NCBI RefSeq assembly: GCF_040395035.1 | Contig: NZ_JBEBRB010000003.1 | Coordinates: forward strand, 32,906-96,905 | Length of the DNA: 64,000 nt | DNA from: Parapedobacter lycopersici_A | GTDB taxonomy: Bacteria; Bacteroidota; Bacteroidia; Sphingobacteriales; Sphingobacteriaceae | Direction: 5' to 3' | Made by a program: the position numbers and the translations under genes | Shown here: positions 34,031 through 42,585 of the stretch, piece by piece | Position numbering within the stretch: the stretch's first letter is position 1 | Layout of the letters: each line of letters starts with the position of its first letter | Notes under the pieces: model-generated | What the model saw: only the letters and a program-made list of their open reading frames with translations | What the model was told of the DNA's origin: nothing | Databases searched by the model: none

Positions 34031-35434
34031 TCAACGTATCGCGAAAAAAAACAGCATGCCCAAAAGCAGGATCGCCACTCCGGCCATTGCGCCGAATCCG
34101 GTATATGCCAAGCTGGAATAAAGGAGGTAGGCGCATGACCCGCAGAAGATAAGGGGAGTAAGCGGATACAGCGGCACCCTGAATGGTCGTGCCGCCCCGG
34201 GTTCCCTGGCCCGGAGCACAAACAACGCGACGCCGATGGCAAGGAAAAAAAACCAGAATACCGGCGCCGTGAAGTCGACCATCGACTGGAAGCCGTCGCG
34301 TGTGAAAGCACCAAGGCCAATCAAGGCCAGTGCAACGATACCCTGAACCATCAGGGCATTGACCGGAGCGGAAGTCCGGGCATTCCATTTACCCAGCGGA
34401 GCAAACAACCTGAAATCGCGCCCCAGGGCATAGTTGGTTCGGGCACCTGTAAAAATGGTGGCATTGATCGAGGTCAGCGTAGCCATGATCACAATAATTC
34501 CGATTAAGAATACACCGGCTTCCCCAAGGGTTACCCGCATTAAATCAATTCCCACGGCAGCCGATGCCGCCATCCGTTCGACGCCGAGCGCCCGGAGAAA
34601 TGCCCAGTTAACCAATAAGTAAAGCACGGTGATCATCACGATGCTGATAACCAGTACGGGTACCATTTTTCGACTGCCGGCACGTAATTCAGCTGATATG
34701 TAACCGGCCTCGTTCCACCCACCAAAGGTGAGCAGCACGAAGACCATGGCAAGCCCCATAGCTGTTGTCATCCCAGAAGCGGGGGCAGCCGGCAATGCGG
34801 CCAGCGCTCCGGTGGAAGGCTGGATAAACAAGCCAACGATGATCACACATAAGGTACCACTGAATTCCAGTATAAACAACAGTTTTTGTGTACCTGTACC
34901 GAAACGGACACCAATCATGTTGATGACCGTAAGCGTCACCACAACCAGCGCGGCAAAGATGGCCGAGGAATAAGCGCCCACGGAGTACAGCTGGGAAAGG
35001 TAATCTCCGATAATGTAAGCCAGCAGGGCAATGGAGCCTGTTTGTATGATGCTGATCCGTGCCCAGGCAAAAAGAAACGAAAACCGCCTACCGAACGCAC
35101 GCCTTAGAAAATGGTAGTCGCCCCCGGTATTGGGAAATGCGGTGCTCAATTCTGCGTAGCATAATGCGCCGATTAATGAAACGATACCCCCAAGCAGCCA
35201 GGCCAATAGAAACAGCGCCGTGCTTCCGGTATTGGCCGCAACCAGCGAAGGCGTTCGGAAAATACCTGCACCTACCACAATACCTACGATAATCGCAATG
35301 GCATCGACCATTCTAAGTGTAGGTTTCGGATCGGATTTGTCCGAAGCGGGAATTGAACGAAGGGAGGTAGGGGGGCTAATGTCGTTTCCGTACCCGGTTA
35401 ACGGGGAATGGATAGGCTTGCTGTCTTGTTTCAT
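34031..35434 (-). CDS. APC-superfamily amino acid permease
   Basis: A 467-residue permease with a long polar N-terminus (about 40 residues) and about 12 helices. The substrate motif is GIVVGAGIFRTPSLVAAN, and FGGWNEAGYISAELRAGSRKMVP is the family helix-6/7 signature. It is the third APC permease in 8 kb. Substrate unknown. The stop lies about 100 bases before the methyltransferase start, with no clear terminator. Confidence 0.86.
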   Translation of the reverse strand: MKQDSKPIHSPLTGYGNDISPPTSLRSIPASDKSDPKPTLRMVDAIAIIVGIVVGAGIFRTPSLVAANTGSTALFLLAWLLGGIVSLIGALCYAELSTAFPNTGGDYHFLRRAFGRRFSFLFAWARISIIQTGSIALLAYIIGDYLSQLYSVGAYSSAIFAALVVVTLTVINMIGVRFGTGTQKLLFILEFSGTLCVIIVGLFIQPSTGALAALPAAPASGMTTAMGLAMVFVLLTFGGWNEAGYISAELRAGSRKMVPVLVISIVMITVLYLLVNWAFLRALGVERMAASAAVGIDLMRVTLGEAGVFLIGIIVIMATLTSINATIFTGARTNYALGRDFRLFAPLGKWNARTSAPVNALMVQGIVALALIGLGAFTRDGFQSMVDFTAPVFWFFFLAIGVALFVLRAREPGAARPFRVPLYPLTPLIFCGSCAYLLYSSLAYTGFGAMAGVAILLLGMLFFFAIR

Positions 35435-35553
35435 AATTTAAGGCAATCACTGCATATATAAAGGCAATGATGGAGAAACAATTGTGCAGGTACTTTGTTT
35501 ACAGGATGTTAGCTTTTGTTGTGTAATAATTTTGTGGCGTTGGACGGCTGCAG

Positions 35554-37005
35554 TCAAACCGACCGGTTGCCCATTGCCTCATTCAGAAAGAATTGATCAC
35601 TGAAATTGACCAGGAAGAGTTCATGGGTTGCCCGTGTGCATGCCGTGTATAACCATCGCAGAAATTCCGTATCCAGCATTTCATCGGTTAAATAGCCCTG
35701 ATCCACAAACACACACGGCCATTGGCCACCCTGGGCTTTATGGCAGGTAACAGCCATCGCAAACTTCAACTGTAACGCGTTGTAATAGGGGTCTGAACGC
35801 AGCGCCTCCAGCCGGGCTTTCTTATCGCCTATATCGCTGTAGTCGGCCATAATGGCATCATATAGGCGTTGCTGATCTGCCTGTGTAAGGTTTGGCGTAT
35901 CCATATGGAGGGTATTAAGCAGTATCCGGCAATCGAAGGGGCCTTCGGTGTCGGCGTCGATCAACTCCAGGCTGACATCCGCAAACCGGAACCCGTGCTG
36001 CTCGTGGACGTTGCGCACCCGACGGACGTGCGCCATATCGCCGTTGGCAATAAAGCCGGAACTTTCGTTCGCGTCGGCAAGCCAATGGTAATTGTTCCGG
36101 ACAACCATGATGTAATCGCCGCCGGTGAGTTCCTCCTCGCGAAACAGGATGCGGTTTCGGATATGCTGGTTGTACAGGTTTGCATTTTTATTGGAGCGGC
36201 AGATCACCATGGTGTTCTCCATCCCGTATTTACCATAAGCATAATGCAGGCCTTCCAATAGCCGCTCGCCTGTCATCCGAAAAATATCAGGAAAACCCCT
36301 GACGCGGAACTGTGGGAAAGCCGGTGCCGCTGCATCTGTTTCCACCTGCACCTGCTCACGGATCCGGGTGGCATTATAAAGAATGCCCGAATCCTGCTGC
36401 TGCCGTACTACCTCGGTAAGTTCATATGTAAAAACCCGGAAACCAAAGGCGCTTTCCAGCGACTGGATATCCAGGGCCGGACTTTTTAACATGCCCACCG
36501 GGGGGAGCTGCGCCCGGTCGCCCACGAGCATCAGTCGGCAGTTCCTGCCTTTCCGGATGTAGGCGATGAGATCTTCCAGCAGGCTTTTTTGATGGAATGT
36601 AACCCGTTCATTGGAAATCATGGACGCCTCATCCACGATGAACAGCGTATCGGTATGTGGGTTTTCGGCCAGCTGAAAAGCAAGGTCGGGCGACAGCGCC
36701 GTTTTTTTCCGGTATATTTTTTTATGTATAGTGAAGGCTTTTCGATGCGCATATAGACTCATTACCTTCGCTGCCCGTCCGGTAGGAGCAAGCAATACGG
36801 AACGCATGGACAACGCGGGAAGTGTTTTTACCAGGGTACTGATGAGGGTGGTCTTTCCGGTTCCGGCATACCCTTTCAATACAAAACAGCCGTCCGGTCC
36901 GCTGTAGCTTAAAAAATCAGCCAGCACCCGGAAGGTATCGCGTTGCTGGTCGGTTGGCGGCAGCGGAAAACGATTGGATAGCAATTGGGCGATATGCACG
37001 TCCAA
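35554..37005 (-). CDS. RecD/Pif1-like ATP-dependent DNA helicase
   Basis: A 483-residue superfamily 1 helicase. Motif I is LKGYAGTGKTTLIS, followed by a Walker B-type TLFIVDEASMIS, motif III LVGDRAQLPPVG, and a UvrD-like C-terminal part (VTCHKAQGGQWPCVFVD, then YTACTRATHELFLVN with the arginine finger region). The layout resembles the Dda/RecD2-like 'AAA_30 + UvrD_C_2' helicases common in Bacteroidota. It probably unwinds DNA 5' to 3'. It is divergent from the DUF3822-rsmD pair. Confidence 0.88.
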   Translation of the reverse strand: MDVHIAQLLSNRFPLPPTDQQRDTFRVLADFLSYSGPDGCFVLKGYAGTGKTTLISTLVKTLPALSMRSVLLAPTGRAAKVMSLYAHRKAFTIHKKIYRKKTALSPDLAFQLAENPHTDTLFIVDEASMISNERVTFHQKSLLEDLIAYIRKGRNCRLMLVGDRAQLPPVGMLKSPALDIQSLESAFGFRVFTYELTEVVRQQQDSGILYNATRIREQVQVETDAAAPAFPQFRVRGFPDIFRMTGERLLEGLHYAYGKYGMENTMVICRSNKNANLYNQHIRNRILFREEELTGGDYIMVVRNNYHWLADANESSGFIANGDMAHVRRVRNVHEQHGFRFADVSLELIDADTEGPFDCRILLNTLHMDTPNLTQADQQRLYDAIMADYSDIGDKKARLEALRSDPYYNALQLKFAMAVTCHKAQGGQWPCVFVDQGYLTDEMLDTEFLRWLYTACTRATHELFLVNFSDQFFLNEAMGNRSV

Positions 37006-37087
37006 AGGTATTTAAAAGTTGGCCAATTCAGCGGTCGCCGCAAAAATTGTTTTTCAGGATTTATCTAAGTATGTTTGTCGATAATAC

Positions 37088-37888
37088 ATGAATCATATTT
37101 ATACTTCAACGGATTTTGACAGCCGTCGGGCGGCAGATTATACGTTATTGGTGCGCGTGGGGCAGTCGGCAGATACGCTGGCAGTAGTTGACAATCAGTC
37201 GCAGCTCAAATTCTTTGCGGTTGCTGGCCCGCAGCAACAGGTAGAAGCGCTGGACGGACTTTCATTCGGACAGGTAAGGATTGCGGCTGCCGACCATAGT
37301 TATTCATTTGTTCCCGAGGCGGCGTACGATGCTGCGTTACTTCCCGTTTACGGGCGGTTCCTGGTAAATGACGGATTGACCGTTCCGGAAGTATCCCCTG
37401 TTGCGCCTTACGACGTCAGGCTTGTTTACCAGCTGAACAGGCTCGGACTGGAGCGGTATACCGCGGCATTCCCGGAAGCTGCCATATATTCAAAAACACA
37501 TGCTTACTTGTGCAGTATCAGCGGCCGCATCCAGGGAGAAGAACGGTTGCTTACTGTAGACATAACCGGCGATGCCAATGCGTGCATCGGCTTCTTTGCA
37601 GATGGAAAACTCCATTACTGCAATGACTTTGAAATCCATGAGCCGGCCGACCTGCATTACTATATGCTTGCCGTGCTGGAGCACCTGGGGTTGTCGGACG
37701 GGAAACTGCCGGTGTTGCTGTCGGGTGATATCGCGGCCGGCGATCCTTATTATTCATGCCTCACTACCTATAGCGATACTATTACTTGGGCGGATCTGGA
37801 GGAGCTGATCGGTATCGCAGGGTTACCGGATCTGCAGCAGGATCAACATCGGTTTCTTTCGCTCTTCGGATTGCTGCGATGCGTATAA
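37088..37888 (+). CDS. DUF3822 family protein
   Basis: A 266-residue soluble protein matching the Bacteroidota-specific DUF3822 family, which is predicted to have an actin-like (ASKHA) ATPase fold. Visible are alternating strands (LRLVYQLNRLG, LLTVDITGDANACIGFFADGKLHYCNDFEI) but no catalytic motif I can name. It overlaps rsmD by 10 bases. In this phylum the gene usually precedes rsmD and coaD, suggesting a link to ribosome maturation or coenzyme A; the role is unknown. Confidence 0.83.
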   Translation: MNHIYTSTDFDSRRAADYTLLVRVGQSADTLAVVDNQSQLKFFAVAGPQQQVEALDGLSFGQVRIAAADHSYSFVPEAAYDAALLPVYGRFLVNDGLTVPEVSPVAPYDVRLVYQLNRLGLERYTAAFPEAAIYSKTHAYLCSISGRIQGEERLLTVDITGDANACIGFFADGKLHYCNDFEIHEPADLHYYMLAVLEHLGLSDGKLPVLLSGDIAAGDPYYSCLTTYSDTITWADLEELIGIAGLPDLQQDQHRFLSLFGLLRCV

Positions 37889-38412
37889 TCGGCGGTACCC
37901 ATGGTGGACTCCGGCTGCATCCACCCACCAGCCTCCCTGTGCGGCCAACAACAGACCTGGCCAAGGAGGCGCTGTTCAATATTTTGCAACATCAACTGGA
38001 TTTTACGAACCTGCAAGCATTGGATTTATTTGCCGGTACAGGCAACATTACTTTTGAGCTGGCTTCCCGCGGTGCCGTGGATGTGACGGCTGTGGATATT
38101 CATTTCAAATGTATCCAGTACATTGCCGCAACGGCAAAGAAGATTCAGCTTCCGGGAATAAAGGCTATAAAAGCCGATGTGCTGCGGTTTCTTGTGAAAT
38201 GCGAAGATACATTCGACTTTATTTTTATTGACCCGCCCTATGATCTGCCACAGCTTCCGCAGCTTCCGCAGTTCGTCTTTGAACGGAATCTCTTGCGCGA
38301 ACAAGGGCTTTTAATACTGGAACACCCATCCACCCGCCAGATTCCGGCGCATCCGGCATTATATGATACCCGTAAATACGGCTATTCTTCGTTTTCGTTC
38401 TATAAACACTGA
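37879..38412 (+). CDS. rsmD: 16S rRNA (guanine966-N2)-methyltransferase
   Basis: A 177-residue RsmD that methylates G966 of 16S rRNA. It starts MRIIGGTHGGLRL, the usual beginning; SAM binding is in LDLFAGTGNITFEL and the catalytic motif is FIFIDPPYDLP (DPPY). A three-fold LPQ repeat follows the motif (LPQLPQLPQF), a mild local tandem duplication. ATG at 37879 lies within the last codons of the DUF3822 gene. Confidence 0.92.
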   Translation: MRIIGGTHGGLRLHPPTSLPVRPTTDLAKEALFNILQHQLDFTNLQALDLFAGTGNITFELASRGAVDVTAVDIHFKCIQYIAATAKKIQLPGIKAIKADVLRFLVKCEDTFDFIFIDPPYDLPQLPQLPQFVFERNLLREQGLLILEHPSTRQIPAHPALYDTRKYGYSSFSFYKH

Positions 38413-38435
38413 GACCCCCGTTTACCCTTATTTTC

Positions 38436-38819
38436 ATGTTTTTGGGAAGCACGGCTTTATCGATGAAATTAGCAAAATTCAGTTTTTTTTTGGAGCGGAA
38501 AGGCAATAAAGAAATCCAATTGACCCTCCTGTACGACTACCAAAATAATGTGCTGTTGTATCCGGAATGGCAGCAATTATTCAGTAAAATGCAGCCTGCA
38601 ACGTTGGTTATCTGGGGAGAAAACGACAAGTTCTTTTCTAAAGCGGGCGCCTTGAAATATGGCATGGACTTAACCAATATTGAATATGCTTTTTATCCGA
38701 CCGGACATTTCCCGTTAGTGGAATTTCATCGGCAGATCGCAGAAAAGATTGATGCATTTTTGCGTCATCACCTGCATCGGTACAAGGTGGAAGAAGCCAT
38801 CCGAAAGGAAATAATTTAA
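38436..38819 (+). pseudogene. Truncated alpha/beta-hydrolase (C-terminal third only)
   Basis: The reading frame resembles only the end of alpha/beta-hydrolases of roughly 290 residues: FFLERKGNKEIQLTLLYDYQ, the aspartate strand ATLVIWGENDKFF and the catalytic histidine in YPTGHFPLVE. The N-terminal part with the oxyanion loop and the nucleophile elbow (GxSxG) is missing. Homology-like sequence begins about residue 17 (38484), so the preceding ATG probably did not start a natural protein. It lies 23 bases after rsmD. I read it as a decayed gene, although expression of a short protein cannot be excluded. Confidence 0.65.
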
Positions 38820-39122
38820 TCCGGGGAACGGGCAGCCCGACAACGACGAGGGTCTCAAAAAAAGAGAAAGCCGAAAAGTGGCCAATTCCCGATGTGGCAA
38901 TTTTCTTTCTAAGATTTTTGCGGAGGCCGGGTAAAAAAGGCAAGTACAGTTGTGCTTTATCCTTATTTTCTATATTTGCATTAATGATTTACAAGGTAAT
39001 CGAATGAAAGCGGGTATCAGCGCCATTAACAAATCGTTGCAGCGAAGGTGCTGGATTCGTGTAAACTGCGTTGCATAAATAACGTTGGACCTTATTAATC
39101 CGTTTCATTAAAAAGATGCGTC
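38820..39122 (+). other. 303-base gap upstream of coaD
   Basis: It contains the coaD promoter (38950-38978) and otherwise only an unconvincing 24-codon frame at 39002-39076. Part may be remains of the same lost segment as the truncated hydrolase. Confidence 0.4.
38950..38978 (+). promoter_or_regulatory. coaD promoter
   Basis: TTG (38950-38952) and TATATTTG (38971-38978) are 18 bases apart and match the -33/-7 consensus. The leader to coaD would be an unusually long 138 bases or so. Confidence 0.55.
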
Positions 39123-39593
39123 ATGAAAATTGCGGTATTCCCCGGATCGTTTGACCCGATCACCAATGCACATGTGGATATTGTCGAACGGGGGCAGCGG
39201 CTCTTCGATAAAATATATGTGGCAGTCGGCGTCAACCAGACAAAAAAAGGACACTTTTCGACCGCCGAACGGCTGGCCGTCATCGAAGAAGTGTTTCACG
39301 GCAACAGTCGCGTGGAGGCCATGCAGTTTACCGGACTCACCGTTGATTTATGCCGCCAGGTAAGTGCCGGATACATCCTGCGTGGCATGCGGAATACACT
39401 TGATTTTGAATATGAGCAGGCCATTGCCGGAAATAACGGTATGCTGGCACCCGATATCGAAACCGTTTTTCTAATCAGCCGCAGCGGATTGTCCCATATT
39501 TCGTCGACCATTATCCGTGAAATCATGGCCAATAACGGGGATATCAGCCAACTGGTTCCGCTGGCCGTGCAGCAGGCCTATAAACGCCGGTAA
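39123..39593 (+). CDS. coaD: Pantetheine-phosphate adenylyltransferase
   Basis: A 156-residue CoaD, which transfers AMP to 4'-phosphopantetheine in coenzyme A synthesis. The nucleotidyltransferase motif is FPGSFDPITNAH (the TxGH-like TNAH), followed by GYILRGMRNTLDFEYE and the ISSTIIRE signature. Length is normal. It is alone under its promoter; the convergent Nudix gene ends 53 bases downstream. Confidence 0.94.
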   Translation: MKIAVFPGSFDPITNAHVDIVERGQRLFDKIYVAVGVNQTKKGHFSTAERLAVIEEVFHGNSRVEAMQFTGLTVDLCRQVSAGYILRGMRNTLDFEYEQAIAGNNGMLAPDIETVFLISRSGLSHISSTIIREIMANNGDISQLVPLAVQQAYKRR

Positions 39594-39646
39594 CCAGCCG
39601 CGGTGCCATTTGGATTGCCCTACAGTACAGATCGTGTGCTAGATGC

Positions 39647-40228
39647 TTATAGCCTATCCAATATATCAGCAATCAACGGATAGGTGTTTTTCCGTATTTT
39701 GTTGAATTTATCCCTGGAAAGCCAGATGGCTTCGGTAATGTCCTCCTCAAGCTGCGGTTTTAGCCTGGGCACTTTGTTGACGCCCATTTCGTACCAGTTT
39801 GTCTTCTTGAGTACCGGTACTCCTTTTATCGGATATACGTGATAGGTGGTGGCGATTTTCGGACCCAGGTAATCCACTTTGATCCCGCATTCTTCCTGTA
39901 CCTCCCGGACGGCGGCTTCCTTCATCTGTTCGCCCTCATCTGCCTTTCCCTTCGGCAGGTCCCATTTTCCCAGGCGATGGATAAAGAGATAGTCGCCATC
40001 ACCATTTTTTACCACGCCGCCGGCGGCCCTGATTTCCTTTATTTTTTTTAACATACTGCTGAAAATGGCCTTTGGATCGTTTACCGGCACGAAATATGTT
40101 ATTGGTAAGGCAGCGTCCTTAGATTGCCTGACGAGTTTTTTCAGATCAATATCTTGATGGTCAATTGATTGAATATCGGGTAGATTTTCAGGCATAAAAT
40201 CTGCAATAATAAGAGCAGATTGGTTCAT
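39647..40228 (-). CDS. Nudix hydrolase
   Basis: A 193-residue protein with a complete Nudix box, GKADEGEQMKEAAVREVQEECGI (pattern GX5EX7REUXEEXGU; core REVQEECG). About 70 residues of unassigned sequence precede the domain (start MNQSALIIADF). Substrates of the family are nucleoside diphosphates linked to other groups; this one is not identified. ATG at 40228 lies 22 bases from the divergent pyrE, so their promoters overlap. Confidence 0.86.
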   Translation of the reverse strand: MNQSALIIADFMPENLPDIQSIDHQDIDLKKLVRQSKDAALPITYFVPVNDPKAIFSSMLKKIKEIRAAGGVVKNGDGDYLFIHRLGKWDLPKGKADEGEQMKEAAVREVQEECGIKVDYLGPKIATTYHVYPIKGVPVLKKTNWYEMGVNKVPRLKPQLEEDITEAIWLSRDKFNKIRKNTYPLIADILDRL

Positions 40229-40246
40229 ATAAATTTTATAGATTTG
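40220..40246 (+). promoter_or_regulatory. pyrE promoter abutting the start codon
   Basis: TAGATTTG (40239-40246) is an exact -7 match, with TTG at 40220-40222 as a possible -33 at a shorter spacing (16). Four bases separate it from the ATG at 40251, so transcription begins within a base or two of this codon; a second ATG at 40260 is also possible. Confidence 0.5.
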
Positions 40247-40250
40247 CGCC

Positions 40251-40904
40251 ATGAATAACATGAATGAGGTTGAACAAAAAGTTGCTGAATCATTATTGCA
40301 AATAAAAGCAATTAAATTACAACCTAAAAGCCCTTTTACCTGGGCTTCGGGTTGGAAGTCGCCTATTTACTGTGACAACCGGGTGGCGCTGTCCCATCCC
40401 CCCATCCGTACGTATATCCGTCAGAAACTGTCGGAGCTTATCCAGGAGGAGTTTGGTTCTGTGGAAATGGTCTCCGGCGTAGCCACTGCCGGCATCCCGC
40501 AGGGCGTGCTGGTAGCTCAGGATCTGGGACTGCCATTTACGTACGTGCGCAGCAGCGCGAAAGATCATGGCCGCGAAAACCTCATTGAGGGTGAAGTAAT
40601 TGAAGGTCAGCGGGTCGTGGTTATCGAAGACCTGGTTTCTACCGGTAAGAGCAGCCTGAAGGCCGTACAGGCGCTACGCGATGCCGGTTGCAACGTGGTG
40701 GGTCTGGTATCGATATTTACATATGGTTTCCCCGAAGCCGAAGCCAATTTTTCGGCTGCAAAGTGCCGGAACATCAGCCTGTGCAACTACAATGCCCTGA
40801 TTGATGTGGCCGCAGAACGCAACTACATTCTTTCAGAAGATATTGAAGTGCTGAAACGGTGGCGGGAAAATCCTTCGAATTGGTCGCCCGACCAATCGGC
40901 ATAA
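40251..40904 (+). CDS. pyrE: Orotate phosphoribosyltransferase
   Basis: A 217-residue PyrE, which joins orotate to PRPP in pyrimidine synthesis. The PRPP motif is VVVIEDLVSTGKSSLKAV, and the N-terminal FTWASGWKSPIYCDNR and the hood lysines (SSAKDHGR) fit the family. The ATG at 40251 or 40260 gives a normal N-terminus. It is divergent from the Nudix gene, with a terminator directly after it. Confidence 0.94.
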   Translation: MNNMNEVEQKVAESLLQIKAIKLQPKSPFTWASGWKSPIYCDNRVALSHPPIRTYIRQKLSELIQEEFGSVEMVSGVATAGIPQGVLVAQDLGLPFTYVRSSAKDHGRENLIEGEVIEGQRVVVIEDLVSTGKSSLKAVQALRDAGCNVVGLVSIFTYGFPEAEANFSAAKCRNISLCNYNALIDVAAERNYILSEDIEVLKRWRENPSNWSPDQSA

Positions 40905-40908
40905 ACGA

Positions 40909-40938
40909 AAAGCCGCAACTTTATATAGCTGCGGCTTT
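40909..40938 (+). terminator. Terminator between pyrE and the convergent SOD gene
   Basis: AAAGCCGCA (40909-40917) pairs with TGCGGCTTT (40930-40938); the stem can extend by ACT/AGC with one mismatch. A short A/T tract lies on both sides, so it can serve both genes. Confidence 0.8.
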
Positions 40939-40981
40939 ATTTATGAGTTGATAGCGCCATGTCTTAAGCTATGCCTGCAGG

Positions 40982-41731
40982 TTAGACCTGCTGCGCGACA
41001 AAATCCCAGTTCACTACATTCCACCAGTTGCTGATGTAATCGGGCCGTCGGTTCTGGTAATGCAGGTAATATGCGTGCTCCCACACGTCAAGGCCCAATA
41101 GCGGTTTACCGGATAATTCCACATCGTCCATCAGTGGATTGTCCTGATTGGGTGTAGACCCTATTTTAAGTGTGCCGTTATCACTTACCAGCCAGGCCCA
41201 TCCCGATCCGAATTGTCCTGCTCCGGCGGCGGCAAACTGCTGCTTAAATTCGTCTAACGATCCAAAGGCGCCGTTAATGGCGTCGAGTAATGCGCCGGTC
41301 GGTGCATTGCCTTCAACAGGCGCACGCAGCGACTTCCAGAAAAAAGAATGGTTCCAGGCACCGCCTCCATTATTGCGCACGGTATCCGATAGTTTCGATA
41401 TGTTGGCAAATAATTCCTCGGGCGTAGCATAGGTCAGTCCTTCGTCCTTGATGGCGGCGTTTACTTTGTCGATATACCCCGTGTGGTGTTTGGTGTAATG
41501 GATTTCCATCGTACGTGCATCGATATGCGGCTCCAGCGCCCCATATTCAAAACCCAGCGGATCCTGGGAAAAGGTCAGCGCATCGCCTGTTCCCGATTGG
41601 TTGGATGACGTCGGTGCGCCGCATCCGGCCAGCAGATTTACAGGGTTTACCCCCAATACGGTGGATGCTGCAGTAGCGGCGGAAAAACCAAGGGTTGTAC
41701 GTAGAAAATTCCTTCTGTTTGTGGATGCCAT
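40982..41731 (-). CDS. Exported Fe/Mn superoxide dismutase (Tat signal, possible lipoprotein)
   Basis: A 249-residue SOD that dismutates superoxide. The metal ligands are visible: H78 (MEIHYTKHH), H128 (WNHSFFW), D215 and H219 (LDVWEHAYYLHY). GGGAWNHS and NQDNPL favour the manganese-type branch. Unlike cytoplasmic SOD, residues 1-30 carry a twin-arginine signal (RRNFLR then a hydrophobic stretch) ending in LLAGC (C37), which could be a lipobox. So it is probably folded and metallated in the cytoplasm and then exported, perhaps lipid-anchored. ATG at 41731 fits the signal. It is the last gene of the redox cluster but has its own promoter. Confidence 0.9.
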   Translation of the reverse strand: MASTNRRNFLRTTLGFSAATAASTVLGVNPVNLLAGCGAPTSSNQSGTGDALTFSQDPLGFEYGALEPHIDARTMEIHYTKHHTGYIDKVNAAIKDEGLTYATPEELFANISKLSDTVRNNGGGAWNHSFFWKSLRAPVEGNAPTGALLDAINGAFGSLDEFKQQFAAAGAGQFGSGWAWLVSDNGTLKIGSTPNQDNPLMDDVELSGKPLLGLDVWEHAYYLHYQNRRPDYISNWWNVVNWDFVAQQV

Positions 41732-41768
41732 AGTGGTTAACGATTTGTATTTACCTGATATATACAAC

Positions 41769-41776
41769 CAAATGTA
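41769..41776 (-). promoter_or_regulatory. -7 element of the SOD gene
   Basis: TACATTTG on the minus strand matches TAnnTTTG; the leader would be about 31 bases. Confidence 0.5.
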
Positions 41777-41853
41777 GGAATTTGTTTTTAAACGGGGCAG
41801 ATTTCAGCCATTTATTTAAGGAATGTGACAAAGCCGGCTGCTGTCTCCGCGTG

Positions 41854-42564
41854 CTACGCACATGTGCCGTCGGGACTGCAGGAAGGGCCTTCGCTCACCT
41901 CCAGTGTTACCCGGGGGTTGTCTGCACGCCATTCCGCAAATGATTTTTCCAGTGTTTGCAGAAAAACAGCGGTTGGCTGCGCACCGGATATCGCGTATTT
42001 ACGGTTAAAGATGAAGAAAGGTACACCCTGGATGCCGATTTGCCGCGCTTCCCGGATATCGGCCGCCACCTCATCGGCATATTGGTTACTTTGCAGCACC
42101 TGCTGTGCATCCCCGGTGTCCAGGCCGGTTTCCCCGGCGAGGGCCACTAACGTGGCCGTATCGGCAACATCTTTTCCATCCGTGAAATGCGCATGGAATA
42201 ATTTCTCCTTCAAGGCGTTGCCAAGCTGCCGTGCCTTAGCAAAATGGAGCAGCCGGTGGGCGTCAAATGTATTAGTGACAATGGCCCGGTCGAAATGGAA
42301 TTGTAATCCTGCTTCCGCGCCCGCACGGGCGACATTTGCCGTCATTTCCTCGGCCTGCGCCAAACTGATGCCTTTCCGGTCCGACAGGTACTGGTAAGTG
42401 TCTCCATAGGGTGTGTTTTTAGCCAGCGTGGGATCAAGCTGAAAGCTCTTCCACTCCAATTCCACGGCGGCGGCATCGGCAAACTGTTGCAACGCGCGTT
42501 CATAGTGGTGTTTGCCGATATAACAGAATGGACACATAATGTCCGACCAAACTTCTACTTTCAT
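41854..42564 (-). CDS. FrnE-like DsbA-family oxidoreductase
   Basis: A 236-residue cytoplasmic DsbA-like protein without signal peptide: SDIMCPFCYIGK (CxxC active site), the helical insert (FDAHRLLHFAKARQLG), and the cis-proline segment IQGVPFFIFNRKYAISGAQP. The C-terminus has a second cysteine pair (CSPDGTC). The FrnE branch includes disulfide isomerases linked to oxidative stress tolerance. It lies 21 bases after the aldo-keto reductase gene and 122 bases before the SOD start. Confidence 0.87.
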   Translation of the reverse strand: MKVEVWSDIMCPFCYIGKHHYERALQQFADAAAVELEWKSFQLDPTLAKNTPYGDTYQYLSDRKGISLAQAEEMTANVARAGAEAGLQFHFDRAIVTNTFDAHRLLHFAKARQLGNALKEKLFHAHFTDGKDVADTATLVALAGETGLDTGDAQQVLQSNQYADEVAADIREARQIGIQGVPFFIFNRKYAISGAQPTAVFLQTLEKSFAEWRADNPRVTLEVSEGPSCSPDGTCA

Positions 42565-42585
42565 ATCAATTGTTTTAAGGTCATG

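Noticed and set aside
39002..39076. 24-codon frame in the coaD leader
   Set aside because: Short, no features; could be a leader peptide but nothing supports this.
41825..42397. 190-residue open frame on the plus strand
   Set aside because: Antisense shadow of the FrnE-like gene, which has clear CPFC and cis-proline motifs.
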